This document shows positions 24,410 through 32,508 of a stretch of DNA of 45,195 nucleotides, piece by piece. This DNA comes from an uncultured Muribaculaceae bacterium (GTDB lineage Bacteria > Bacteroidota > Bacteroidia > Bacteroidales > Muribaculaceae): assembly GCA_910587355.1 (NCBI GenBank), contig CAJUKF010000021.1, positions 1 to 45,195 on the forward strand, given 5' to 3'. The position numbers and the translations under genes were made by a program. Numbering within the stretch: the first letter of the stretch is position 1; each line of letters opens with the position of its first letter. The notes under the pieces are model-generated. The model worked only from the letters and a program-made list of their open reading frames with translations, made no database searches and had not been told where the DNA came from.

Positions 24410-26164
24410 ATGAATACTTTCGCAAAATTCCTAATAGTCGCCGCAGCCGCAGCCGCTCTTCTGCCGGCCGCGGCTCAGTCGGTACTTACCGTCTCCGACA
24501 AGACAATCAAGGAACCCGCAACCATAGTGCCCCGCAGTGCCGAAACCGACACAAAGGCCATGCTCGAGGGCTGGTATCTGAAAAACTATGCTGTGCTCGA
24601 CTACGATGCCGACAGCAAGGACTCTGGCGACCTGTCGGATGAAGTGCTCCTGCAACGCCTGCAGGCGCTGCCTACAGTGATTGAGATGCCCCTCAACTCT
24701 GTGGTGAAGAACACTATCCGCTACTATGCGGGCCGCAAGCAGCTTGTGGAGAACATGCTCGGCCTCAGTCTCTATTATATGCCGATTTTCGAGGAAGCCC
24801 TCGAACGCAACGGCATGCCTCTGGAACTCCGCTATCTGCCGGTGATTGAGTCGGCGCTCGTGCCTACGGCTGTGTCGAGGGCCGGTGCGGCCGGTCTGTG
24901 GCAGTTCATGCCGGCTACGGCTTCGGGCCTCGACCTCGAGGTGAATTCGCTCGTCGACCAGCGCCGCGACCCGTATCTGGCTTCGGAAGCTGCCGCCAGA
25001 TATCTCAAGCAGCTCTATGAGATGTTCGGCGACTGGTCACTCGCGATTGCCGCCTATAACTGCGGCCCGGGCAACGTCAACAAGGCTCTGCGCCGTCTGG
25101 AGGAAGGCAAGCACGATTTCTGGGAAATATATCCCTTCCTTCCCTCCGAGACCCGCGGGTACGTGCCTGCCTTTATTGCCGCGAATTACATAATGAACTA
25201 TCATAAGGAACACAATATATCGCCGGCGCTCGCACGACGCCCTCTTGTGGTGGACAGTGTTCACGTTAACCGCCGCGTGCATTTTCAGCAGATATCCGAT
25301 GTGATGGGAATTCCGATGGATGAAATACGCGCGCTCAACCCGCAGTTCCGCAAGGATGTTATTCCCGGTGATATCCGCCCGTACTCACTGGTGCTTCCGT
25401 CGCTGCAGGTATATGCCTATATAGCCAATGAAGACTCGATTGTGAACCATGATGCAGGCAAATATGCCCGAAGAGGTATTGTAGAGCCTTCGTCGGGCGC
25501 TGTGACCGGCCGTGATGCGAAAGGCGAATATTATGAGGAAGAGGTGGTGCAGTATCATAAGGTGCGCAAAGGCGAGACTTTCACCAAAATCGCCAAGCGC
25601 TACGGTATCACGGTTGCAACTCTCCGCAAATACAATAAGCTGGGCAAGAGAGCCGTAGCTGGTAAAAATCTTAAGATTGTCACCACTCGGCGCCGCTATA
25701 AACCTGCTCCGGCGGAGGAACCGGAGGTTACGCCGATTGACAGTTCGCAGATTGTGGCACCCGTCACAGTCGACGAGGCCAAAGCTGAGGGACTGCTGAA
25801 GGATGCGGCTGAAGCCGCGGGAGAAACCCCTGCCGACACCACTGCCGTAGGTACGGTGACAAATGCTTTCGCCCCGGAAGCCGCACCGGCCCATGAGGAT
25901 GTCGATGCCGACGGCGAGCCTGAACCTCAGGCCGGACAGCCCAAGGCTGAGAAGAAGGCAGCTAAGAAAAATGACAAGGCTGCCGAAAAGCCTAAAAAGA
26001 CCGCGGCGGCCACCACTCCTTCAACCCATAAAGTGCGCCGCGGCGACAACCTCTCAAAAATCGCCAAACGTTACGGCGTAAGCGTTGAAGCTCTCCGTAA
26101 GGCTAACAATATGGCCGGAGACCGCCTCGACGTGGGTCAGAAACTGAAAATTCCTAAGAAATAA
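24410..26164 (+). CDS. LysM-containing lytic transglycosylase (MltD-like)
   Basis: A 584-residue secreted murein hydrolase. It has an alanine-rich signal peptide and an SLT domain with catalytic Glu 147 in YLPVIESALVPTAVSRAGAAGLWQFMPATA and AIAAYNCGPGNVNKA at 212-226. A first LysM (YHKVRKGETFTKIAKRYGITVATLRKYN) follows, then an Ala/Lys/Glu-rich linker and a C-terminal LysM (HKVRRGDNLSKIAKRYGVSVEALRKANN). It cleaves glycan strands to 1,6-anhydro ends. I chose the ATG at 24410 because the longer frame overlaps DUF5683 and would mask the signal peptide. Confidence 0.93.
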   Translation: MNTFAKFLIVAAAAAALLPAAAQSVLTVSDKTIKEPATIVPRSAETDTKAMLEGWYLKNYAVLDYDADSKDSGDLSDEVLLQRLQALPTVIEMPLNSVVKNTIRYYAGRKQLVENMLGLSLYYMPIFEEALERNGMPLELRYLPVIESALVPTAVSRAGAAGLWQFMPATASGLDLEVNSLVDQRRDPYLASEAAARYLKQLYEMFGDWSLAIAAYNCGPGNVNKALRRLEEGKHDFWEIYPFLPSETRGYVPAFIAANYIMNYHKEHNISPALARRPLVVDSVHVNRRVHFQQISDVMGIPMDEIRALNPQFRKDVIPGDIRPYSLVLPSLQVYAYIANEDSIVNHDAGKYARRGIVEPSSGAVTGRDAKGEYYEEEVVQYHKVRKGETFTKIAKRYGITVATLRKYNKLGKRAVAGKNLKIVTTRRRYKPAPAEEPEVTPIDSSQIVAPVTVDEAKAEGLLKDAAEAAGETPADTTAVGTVTNAFAPEAAPAHEDVDADGEPEPQAGQPKAEKKAAKKNDKAAEKPKKTAAATTPSTHKVRRGDNLSKIAKRYGVSVEALRKANNMAGDRLDVGQKLKIPKK

Positions 26165-26172
26165 ATAGTCCC

Positions 26173-28155
26173 ATGAAGAAAACCGACCAACACTACGACA
26201 TCCCTGTCGAGGATGTCGACCCCGTCGACCTTCCCGAAAACGCTTTCGTCGAGCTCGGCAAGGACGAAGAGTACCGTCCTGTGATGCATCCGGCCCGTGA
26301 ATACAAGGAGGTTACTGTCTACTCAGTCACTACGGGTCTTATTCTCGCTGTTGTATTCAGTGCGGCAGCCGCTTATCTGGGCCTTAAGGTAGGTCAGGTA
26401 TTCGAGGCGGCCATACCTATCGCAATTATCGCGGTGGGTCTCTCGGGATGGCTTAAGAAGGAGAATCCTCTGGGTCAGAACGTGATTATCCAGTCAATCG
26501 GCGCCTGCTCGGGCGTGATAGTGGCAGGTACAATCTTCACACTTCCGGCACTTTACATACTTCAGGCCACACATCCCGAAATCGCAGTCAACTTCCTCGA
26601 AGTATTTCTCAGCTCGCTCTTCGGCGGTGTGCTCGGCATATTGTTCTTTATCCCCTTCCGCAAATATTTCGTGAAGGACATGCACGGCAAATATCCTTTC
26701 CCGGAGGCAACGGCCACCACTCAGGTGCTTATCAGCGGTCAGAGCGCCAAGTCGTCCGACGGCGGCCAGGCCAAGCTGCTTGTGATAGCGTCGCTTATCG
26801 GCGGTATCTACGATTATATCGTGGCTACATTCGGCTGGTGGTCCGAGGTGCTTACCACCACAGCCTATTCGTGGGGCCAGACACTTGCTGACAAATTTAA
26901 ATTCGCTTTCTCATGCAACAGCGGTGCCGCCGTACTCGGTCTGGGATATATCGTGGGTCTGAAATATGCCTTCGTGATTTTCGCCGGCTCGATTTTCGTA
27001 TGGTGGTTCATAATTCCTCTTATGGGTACCTACGGCTCGGCTGAAATCGCCGCCATGGGGCCCGGCGAGATTTTCTCTGAATATGCACGCATGATAGGCA
27101 TCGGCGGTATCGCCATGGCCGGCATTATCGGCATTGTAAAGAGCCGCAGCATCATCGGTCAGGCCGTCGGCCTTGCATCGCGCGAGCTCAAAGGCAATGC
27201 GGGCGAAAGCAAGACCGTACGCTGGCAGACCGATATCTCCATGAAGCATATCGCCTACTTCTCGGCGCTTGCCCTTATCGGTGTGCTGCTTTTCTTCTGG
27301 TTCGGCGTGATTCATACATTCTGGCAGGCGTTCATCGCATGGATTGTTGTCACAATTATCGCTTTTCTTTTCACTACGGTGGCTGCCAATGCTATTGCCA
27401 TAGTGGGCAGCAACCCCGTCAGCGGCATGACCCTTATGACCCTGATTATCGCATCGGGTGTATTCGTTGCAATCGGCCTTAACGGCACCTCGGGCATCGT
27501 GGCCTCAATGGTTTTAGGCGGCGTGGTATGTACGGCTCTGTCTATGGCCGGCGGCTTTGTCACCGACCTCAAAATCGGCTACTGGCTCGGTTCCACTCCC
27601 AAGAAACAGGAGAGCTGGAAATTCCTCGGCACTCTCGTATCCGCAGCAACCGTGGGCGGTGTGATGCTGATGCTTAACCAGGTATATGGCTTCACGGGTC
27701 CCGACGCTATGGCCGCTCCCCAGGCCAATGCAATGGCCAAAGTGATTGAGCCGATGATGATGGGCGGCGCGACTCCCTGGACACTCTATATCACCGGTGC
27801 CGTTCTCGCCCTGATTCTCAACTGGCTCGGCGTCCCCGCGCTTGCTTTCTGTCTCGGTATGTTCCTGCCCCTGCAGCTCAATACTCCCATGCTCGTGGGC
27901 GGTCTCATCAACTACTTTGTGGGCCGCAGCAGCAAAGACAAGGAACTGGCCCGTCGGCGCACTGACCGCGGCACCCTGATTGCTTCGGGCCTCATTGCCG
28001 GCGGCGCACTCTTCGGTGTATTCGCTGCAATAACCATTTTCTGCGGTGCCGAAGTGCCTTCGAACGGCATGGACTTCACGCCTCAGATTCTCGGTGTTGT
28101 CGCTTACGCAGCACTGATACTCTATCTGTATCTCGCTGCCAAAAAGGCTAAATAA
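26173..28155 (+). CDS. OPT-family oligopeptide transporter
   Basis: A 660-residue multipass protein with about 15 membrane spans. The family pattern is visible at EVTVYSVTTGLILAVVFSAAAAYLGLKVGQVFEAAIP, NPLGQNVIIQSIGACSGVIVAGTIFTLPALYI, KYPFPEATATTQVL and NPVSGMTLMTLIIA. OPT carriers import peptides or metal chelates with protons. It starts eight bases after the transglycosylase and may be read from the same promoter. A long inverted repeat follows its stop. Confidence 0.95.
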   Translation: MKKTDQHYDIPVEDVDPVDLPENAFVELGKDEEYRPVMHPAREYKEVTVYSVTTGLILAVVFSAAAAYLGLKVGQVFEAAIPIAIIAVGLSGWLKKENPLGQNVIIQSIGACSGVIVAGTIFTLPALYILQATHPEIAVNFLEVFLSSLFGGVLGILFFIPFRKYFVKDMHGKYPFPEATATTQVLISGQSAKSSDGGQAKLLVIASLIGGIYDYIVATFGWWSEVLTTTAYSWGQTLADKFKFAFSCNSGAAVLGLGYIVGLKYAFVIFAGSIFVWWFIIPLMGTYGSAEIAAMGPGEIFSEYARMIGIGGIAMAGIIGIVKSRSIIGQAVGLASRELKGNAGESKTVRWQTDISMKHIAYFSALALIGVLLFFWFGVIHTFWQAFIAWIVVTIIAFLFTTVAANAIAIVGSNPVSGMTLMTLIIASGVFVAIGLNGTSGIVASMVLGGVVCTALSMAGGFVTDLKIGYWLGSTPKKQESWKFLGTLVSAATVGGVMLMLNQVYGFTGPDAMAAPQANAMAKVIEPMMMGGATPWTLYITGAVLALILNWLGVPALAFCLGMFLPLQLNTPMLVGGLINYFVGRSSKDKELARRRTDRGTLIASGLIAGGALFGVFAAITIFCGAEVPSNGMDFTPQILGVVAYAALILYLYLAAKKAK

Positions 28156-28158
28156 TAC

Positions 28159-28211
28159 GATAATGACACGGAGGGGGGCATGATTATCATGCCCCCCTCC
28201 GTGTCATTATC
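28159..28211. repeat. 53-base perfect inverted repeat, probable transcript-end hairpin
   Basis: Every base from 28159 to 28184 pairs with 28186 to 28211 around T 28185, including a block of six Gs against six Cs. This is a 26-bp perfect stem with a minimal loop. It lies three bases after the OPT stop and 24 bases before the MATE start. No T-run follows, so it may act as a 3' processing or stability structure rather than a classic terminator. Confidence 0.85.
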
Positions 28212-28235
28212 CCATTCCTAAATAATCGTGAGCCA

Positions 28236-29552
28236 ATGCGTCTGCTTCACCGCTCCGAAATAGTTGCGATTGCCCTGCCGGCAATCATCTCGAACCTGAC
28301 AACTCCGGTATTGGGTCTTGTCGACGTGGCCATAACAGGACACATAGGCAATGCCGTGTATATCGGCGCGATTGCCGTCGGCGGTACGATATTCAACATG
28401 CTCTATTGGCTCTTCAATTTCTTGCGCATGGGGTCGAGCGGTCTTACGGCGCAGGCCTACGGCGCCGGTAACCGCAGCCGTTGTGATACCATATTGTTCC
28501 GTGCACTGATTATCGGTGTCGCTGTCGGGCTCGTGCTTATTGCTCTCTCCCGGCCCATATGCAGTGTTGTGCTGGGCTTCATGGATGCGGACGGAGACAC
28601 GGCTGCGCTTGCCGACAGCTATTTCCGCATATGCATATGGGGCGCGCCGGCGGTAATGGCCTCATATGCCATTATGGGCTGGTTTGTTGGCATGCAGGAT
28701 TCGCGCTCGGCCATGTGGGTGTCAATCTTTATCAATGTCGCCAATATAGTGACGAGTCTTGTGCTTGTTTTCGGCGTTGGCTGGAAAATAGAGGGTGTCG
28801 CCACGGGCACGCTTACGGCGCAGTGGGCCGGAGTACTCCTCGGAGCCGTGATTATTATGAGACGATACCGTCCGGCACTGCAACCGCTCCGCAAAGTGCT
28901 TGAGCGGCATGAACTGTTGTCGTTTTTCCGTATAAACGCCGATATATTTCTGCGTACGTGCTGTCTCGTCACTGTCACTCTCTGGTTTACGCATGCCGGT
29001 GCGTTGCAGGGGCCGGTGATACTGGCTGCAAATGCCGTTCTGCTGCAGCTTTTCATATTATTTTCGTATTTTATGGACGGCTTTGCATATGCCGGCGAGG
29101 CTCTTGCAGGCAAATACGCCGGCGCGTCGCAGGCGGGGCTCCGGCAGAACCCGGGGCGGGGCCTGGAGAGTCTTATACGCGAGCTTCTGCTGGCGGGAGT
29201 GCTCTGTGCCCTGATATTTTCGGTGATATATCTGATTGCCGGTGAGGCTTTTGTATCAGTCCTTACGGAGGACCGTGGGGTAGTGGAGTGCGCGCGGCGC
29301 TATCTGCCGTGGTGTGTGGCTGTTCCATTATGCGGCTTCCTCGCCTTTCTGTGGGACGGAATATTCGTAGGTCTCACATATACGCGCTATATGCTTGCCG
29401 CGATGTCGGTGGCTCTGATAGTCTTTTTTGCCCTTTACTTCTCTCTGCACAGTCACATGGGCAATCACTGCCTGTGGCTTGCCTTTGATGCTTATCTCAT
29501 TGTGAGGGGGCTTGTGTCGTGGTGTCTGTATCTTCGGCGAGTACGCTCCTGA
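28236..29552 (+). CDS. MATE-family efflux transporter (DinF-like)
   Basis: A 438-residue protein with about 12 spans in two homologous halves. It opens with EIVAIALPAIISNLTTPVLGLVDVAITGHIGNAVYIGAIAVGGTIFNMLYWLFNFLRMGSSGLTAQAYGAGN, which is the DinF/MATE signature region. The Pro 15 and Asp 26 positions are those implicated in cation coupling in related carriers. It exports drugs or metabolites using proton or sodium gradients. Its last 56 bases overlap the convergent gene on the other strand. Confidence 0.94.
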   Translation: MRLLHRSEIVAIALPAIISNLTTPVLGLVDVAITGHIGNAVYIGAIAVGGTIFNMLYWLFNFLRMGSSGLTAQAYGAGNRSRCDTILFRALIIGVAVGLVLIALSRPICSVVLGFMDADGDTAALADSYFRICIWGAPAVMASYAIMGWFVGMQDSRSAMWVSIFINVANIVTSLVLVFGVGWKIEGVATGTLTAQWAGVLLGAVIIMRRYRPALQPLRKVLERHELLSFFRINADIFLRTCCLVTVTLWFTHAGALQGPVILAANAVLLQLFILFSYFMDGFAYAGEALAGKYAGASQAGLRQNPGRGLESLIRELLLAGVLCALIFSVIYLIAGEAFVSVLTEDRGVVECARRYLPWCVAVPLCGFLAFLWDGIFVGLTYTRYMLAAMSVALIVFFALYFSLHSHMGNHCLWLAFDAYLIVRGLVSWCLYLRRVRS

Positions 29553-29910
29553 CTATTTCTCGGGCAATCTCATCGGCCGCGGCCTCATATCGTTTCATTG
29601 TCTCGATGTGGGCTTTTGAGCGTCTGTAAAGGGCTGCAGATGCGCAGAGCAGCGCTGCCAACGCCTGGCAGTCGCGCAACAGCCACCAATAGCCTGTCGG
29701 ATTTTCTTGGGCGCTGATGCTCAGGCATCCGTTGTCGTCGAGGAAAGCTCCGATTTCTCCGAGTCTTTCTACGCTTTTACCGAGAATGCAGGCAAGCATC
29801 TTCGGAGTGATTGAGCGTGCTTTATTGCCCGGGATGTCGGTGCGGAGCAGTTGTTGTGCGGCCTCTGCTACCTGCTGAGGCTGAAGTGGAAAAAGATATT
29901 CTCTCTTCAT
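29497..29910 (-). CDS. hypothetical protein, convergent with the MATE gene
   Basis: A 137-residue, mostly helical soluble protein that I do not recognise. It contains two tryptophans (GYWWLLRDCQALAALLCASAALYRRSK) and a Thr-rich end. The first half (ITPKMLACILGKSVERLGEIGAFLDDNGCLSIS) looks like a compact helical domain. The open frame covers a region with no other gene, apart from a 56-base antisense overlap with the MATE 3' end. No clear promoter box was found. Coding is likely but unproven. Confidence 0.6.
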   Translation of the reverse strand: MKREYLFPLQPQQVAEAAQQLLRTDIPGNKARSITPKMLACILGKSVERLGEIGAFLDDNGCLSISAQENPTGYWWLLRDCQALAALLCASAALYRRSKAHIETMKRYEAAADEIAREIVRSVLAEDTDTTTQAPSQ

Positions 29911-30012
29911 AAATTACATGTTTACAGTGATAACTGGACCGAATATAAATCAGGAAGAGGAATGTGATAGTTTTTTTATATTTTCTTTAGGAATAAAAAG
30001 CAAAATTATTCA

Positions 30013-30020
30013 TACATTTG
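30013..30020 (+). promoter_or_regulatory. -7 promoter box of the SecB-like gene
   Basis: TACATTTG matches TAnnTTTG 27 bases before the ATG. The -33 region is weak (TTTA at 29986, 23 bases away). Confidence 0.5.
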
Positions 30021-30047
30021 CACACGCGCAGCAAGCGCCTTACTACT

Positions 30048-30503
30048 ATGGAAGAAACTGAAGTAAATATAAGCCTCGTGTCGGTAAGCGAGGTGAAAGG
30101 CGCAACGGCTTTCAACCGCCGTGCTCTCCGCCATCTCGGGCATACACCCCTTAATGTGGACCTCAATGTGCGGGCTGTGCCCGACATCGAGCGTTCGATT
30201 ATTTCGCTTGTTGTGTCGTGCTCGTATATAGGAGTGTTCGACTTCATACGCACACGAGTGTTCACATGCGCGGTCGTTGTCAATTTCGAGGTTCCCGGGC
30301 TTGGCGCCATACTCGCTCTGCAGGGTGAGGATTATGTGGTGTCAGGCAAAGTGATGAGCACCATGCTCGGCATGGCCGTAGGAGCCCTCAGGGGTGTAAT
30401 AGCAGTTCGCACCGCCGATACACCCCTGCGTTTCCGTCCTTTGCCGATAATCGACCTCACGGCACTGATGTACCGCATGCAGTTCGCTTCGGTAAGAAAA
30501 TAA
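30048..30503 (+). CDS. SecB-like protein of unknown function
   Basis: A 151-residue protein of beta-strands followed by a helix. LNVDLNVRAVPDIERSIISLVVSCSYIGVFDFIRTRVFTCAVVVNFEVPGL, then KVMSTMLGMAVGALRGVIAVRTADTPLRFRPLPIIDLTAL, recalls the strand, helix and proline pattern of SecB-fold proteins. True SecB keeps preproteins unfolded for export; SecB-like proteins also occur as chaperones of toxin-antitoxin pairs, but no such partner is adjacent. The ATG at 30048 fits the promoter position. Fold assignment is tentative. Confidence 0.5.
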   Translation: MEETEVNISLVSVSEVKGATAFNRRALRHLGHTPLNVDLNVRAVPDIERSIISLVVSCSYIGVFDFIRTRVFTCAVVVNFEVPGLGAILALQGEDYVVSGKVMSTMLGMAVGALRGVIAVRTADTPLRFRPLPIIDLTALMYRMQFASVRK

Positions 30504-30509
30504 AAATTT

Positions 30510-31415
30510 TCAGATTATACCTATGATGTCGCTGATGCGCTCCACGCCGTGGCTGTCGCACCACGCGGTGATGCCGTCGAGTATGTTGACTGTAGCGGCG
30601 GGATTGATGAAATTGGCGGTGCCGACCTGAATGGCCGATGCTCCTGCCATAAGGAATTCGATAGCGTCGCGTTCGTTTACAATGCCACCGAGACCTACGA
30701 CTGGAATCGATACGGCATGAGCCACCTGCCATACCATGCGTACGGCAACGGGTTTTACCGCCGGTCCTGACAGACCGCCAGTGACAGTAGAAAGAACCGG
30801 GCGGCGGCGTTCGATGTCAACGGCCATGCCCAGGAGCGTGTTAATCAGTGATACACTGTCGGCACCTGCGGCTTCGACGGCTTTGGCTATATCGGTGATT
30901 GAGGTAACGTTGGGCGAAAGCTTCACCATAAGGTGGCGGGGCCACGCCTTTCGGACGGCTTCGACTACAGAGGCCGCCCCCTCGCATGTGGTGCCGAATG
31001 CCATGCCCCCTTGCTTTACATTGGGACATGATATGTTGAGCTCTATGGCGTGGATTCCCTCGAGAGCGGACAGCTTCTCGGCCACGGCGGCATAGTCGGC
31101 CACGGATTTGCCGGATACGTTGACAATTACTTCGCTGCCGCAACCGGCAATCTGAGGATAGATTTTCTCGATGAAGTGGTCCACACCCTTGTTCTGAAGC
31201 CCGACGGCATTGAGCATACCCGAAGGAGTCTCGGCCATGCGGGGATATGGATTGCCTTCGCGAGGTTCGAGGGTTGTACCTTTCACTATAAAACCGCCGA
31301 GACGGCTCAGGTCGATGAAATCGGCATATTCAAGGCCGAAGCCGAACGTGCCCGAGGCGGTGAGTACGGGGTTTTTGAGCGCGAAATCCCCCAAGCGCGT
31401 TGACAGGTCTACCAT
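30510..31415 (-). CDS. pyrD: dihydroorotate dehydrogenase B catalytic subunit PyrD
   Basis: A 301-residue FMN TIM-barrel enzyme. LKNPVLTASGTFGFGLEY, GFIVKGTTLEPREGNPYPRMAETPSGMLNAVGLQNKG, the active-site cysteine region IELNISCPNVKQGG (Cys as base, the class 1B type), LMVKLSPNVTSI and GLGGIVNERDAIEFLMAGASAIQVGTA are all present. It oxidises dihydroorotate to orotate in pyrimidine synthesis, passing electrons to the PyrK subunit. It overlaps pyrK by seven bases. It converges with the SecB-like gene, six bases away. Confidence 0.97.
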   Translation of the reverse strand: MVDLSTRLGDFALKNPVLTASGTFGFGLEYADFIDLSRLGGFIVKGTTLEPREGNPYPRMAETPSGMLNAVGLQNKGVDHFIEKIYPQIAGCGSEVIVNVSGKSVADYAAVAEKLSALEGIHAIELNISCPNVKQGGMAFGTTCEGAASVVEAVRKAWPRHLMVKLSPNVTSITDIAKAVEAAGADSVSLINTLLGMAVDIERRRPVLSTVTGGLSGPAVKPVAVRMVWQVAHAVSIPVVGLGGIVNERDAIEFLMAGASAIQVGTANFINPAATVNILDGITAWCDSHGVERISDIIGII

Positions 31416-32170
31416 GGCAGTTCTTCAGCTTTGAATACGGGGCCGTCGGAGCATACGCACCGGTTGCCCGTGGTTGTTTGTTCTACACAGCACAGACATG
31501 CGCCGAGGCCGCATGCCATTTTGTTTTCGAGGGAGAACTGGGCGCTGAGGCCGCGTTCACGGGCTATGCGGTGCATGGCCTTCATCATCGGCGCGGGACC
31601 GCATACAAGCACGAGGTCGGGGTGGCAGTCAGCTACCGCCGGATGAGCGGTGACAAGGCCGTGGAGGCCTTCGCTTCCGTCGTCGGTGCAGATTTCAAGG
31701 TCGGCATACCGGCTCAGACGGCTTTTGAGGCGTGAGTCAGGAGCCGTACGCTCTCCGTATACCAGAGTGGGACGTATGCCTTTTTCGTTCAGGGCGCGTG
31801 CCACATACAGCATGGGAGCCACACCTACGCCTCCGCCTACAAGCAGCACCCGGCAAGGTGCCGCAGGGAGTTCGAAGCCTCGTCCGAGGGGTGCTATCAC
31901 ACGCATTGTGTCGCCCGGGGTGTAGAGACCCATGGCCTCGCTGCCGCGCCCGAGGGGCTTCACAAGGAGTTCAAGCACTGTGTCGGTGGCGTTGTAGATT
32001 GAGAACGGGCGGTTTAGAAGTACTTTGGCCTTGTCGATGGCGACTTCCACGAACTGGCCCGGCTGCATCGCAGGCAGTTTTTCGCCATTGGCCGGTGCGA
32101 GTTCGATGTGAATCAATCCGTTGCTGAGATGATTCACGCTCTGCACTTGTAGGTTCAGTTGGTATTTCAT
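31409..32170 (-). CDS. pyrK: dihydroorotate dehydrogenase B electron-transfer subunit PyrK
   Basis: A 253-residue flavoprotein. The FAD-binding segment is LNRPFSIYNAT, the NAD-binding one is VLLVGGGVGVAPMLYVARAL, and a C-terminal [2Fe-2S] cluster is held by the cysteines of MACGLGACLCCVEQ and RCVCSDGPVF. It passes electrons from PyrD to NAD+. A stable hairpin lies nine bases upstream of the ATG, between it and tRNA-Met. Confidence 0.96.
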   Translation of the reverse strand: MKYQLNLQVQSVNHLSNGLIHIELAPANGEKLPAMQPGQFVEVAIDKAKVLLNRPFSIYNATDTVLELLVKPLGRGSEAMGLYTPGDTMRVIAPLGRGFELPAAPCRVLLVGGGVGVAPMLYVARALNEKGIRPTLVYGERTAPDSRLKSRLSRYADLEICTDDGSEGLHGLVTAHPAVADCHPDLVLVCGPAPMMKAMHRIARERGLSAQFSLENKMACGLGACLCCVEQTTTGNRCVCSDGPVFKAEELPW

Positions 32171-32179
32171 AGAAAAGGA

Positions 32180-32207
32180 AAAGCCGAAGCTTTGCGGCTT
32201 CGGCTTT
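32180..32207 (-). terminator. terminator-like hairpin between tRNA-Met and pyrK
   Basis: An 11-bp perfect stem (32180-32190 with 32197-32207, 6-base loop) with T-rich sequence after it on the minus strand. It should end the tRNA-Met transcript. Because it stands right before pyrK it could also control read-through into the pyr genes. Confidence 0.65.
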
Positions 32208-32229
32208 ATTTGGTGACCGGTTTTTGTAG

Positions 32230-32303
32230 TGGCGGGAACGAGAATTGAACTCGTGACCTCCGGGTTATGAATCCGACGCTCTAACCAGCTGAGCTATCCC
32301 GCC
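32230..32303 (-). tRNA. tRNA-Met (anticodon CAT, elongator type)
   Basis: A 74-base cloverleaf on the minus strand. Acceptor GGCGGGA/TCCCGCC, D arm GCTC/GAGC, anticodon loop TTCATAA, T arm ACGAG/CTCGT, discriminator A, no encoded CCA. A normal G-C first pair excludes the initiator tRNA. The closing base pair of the anticodon stem is an A-C mismatch. Ile(CAT, lysidine type) is the remaining alternative. Confidence 0.92.
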
Positions 32304-32314
32304 GTTTGCGAGTG

Positions 32315-32345
32315 CAAAGTTACGACCTTTTTTTTAATCCTCAAA
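32315..32345 (-). promoter_or_regulatory. promoter of tRNA-Met
   Basis: On the minus strand TTTG (32345-32342), 19 bases, then TAACTTTG (32322-32315) is a full consensus promoter ending 11 bases before the tRNA. Confidence 0.75.
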
Positions 32346-32508
32346 ATTTTTTACAAACTTTTTAAACAATTTCTTTTGGAAAAACATCCGGGAGACTTTA
32401 TTACAGTGATTCTGTCGGCGGCAGTGCAGGCCGATGACTTATTGCGCTATTATCATCAAACAAATCATCGGGGCGGCGGTTAATTATATTAATAAGGCAT
32501 CTGTAAAA

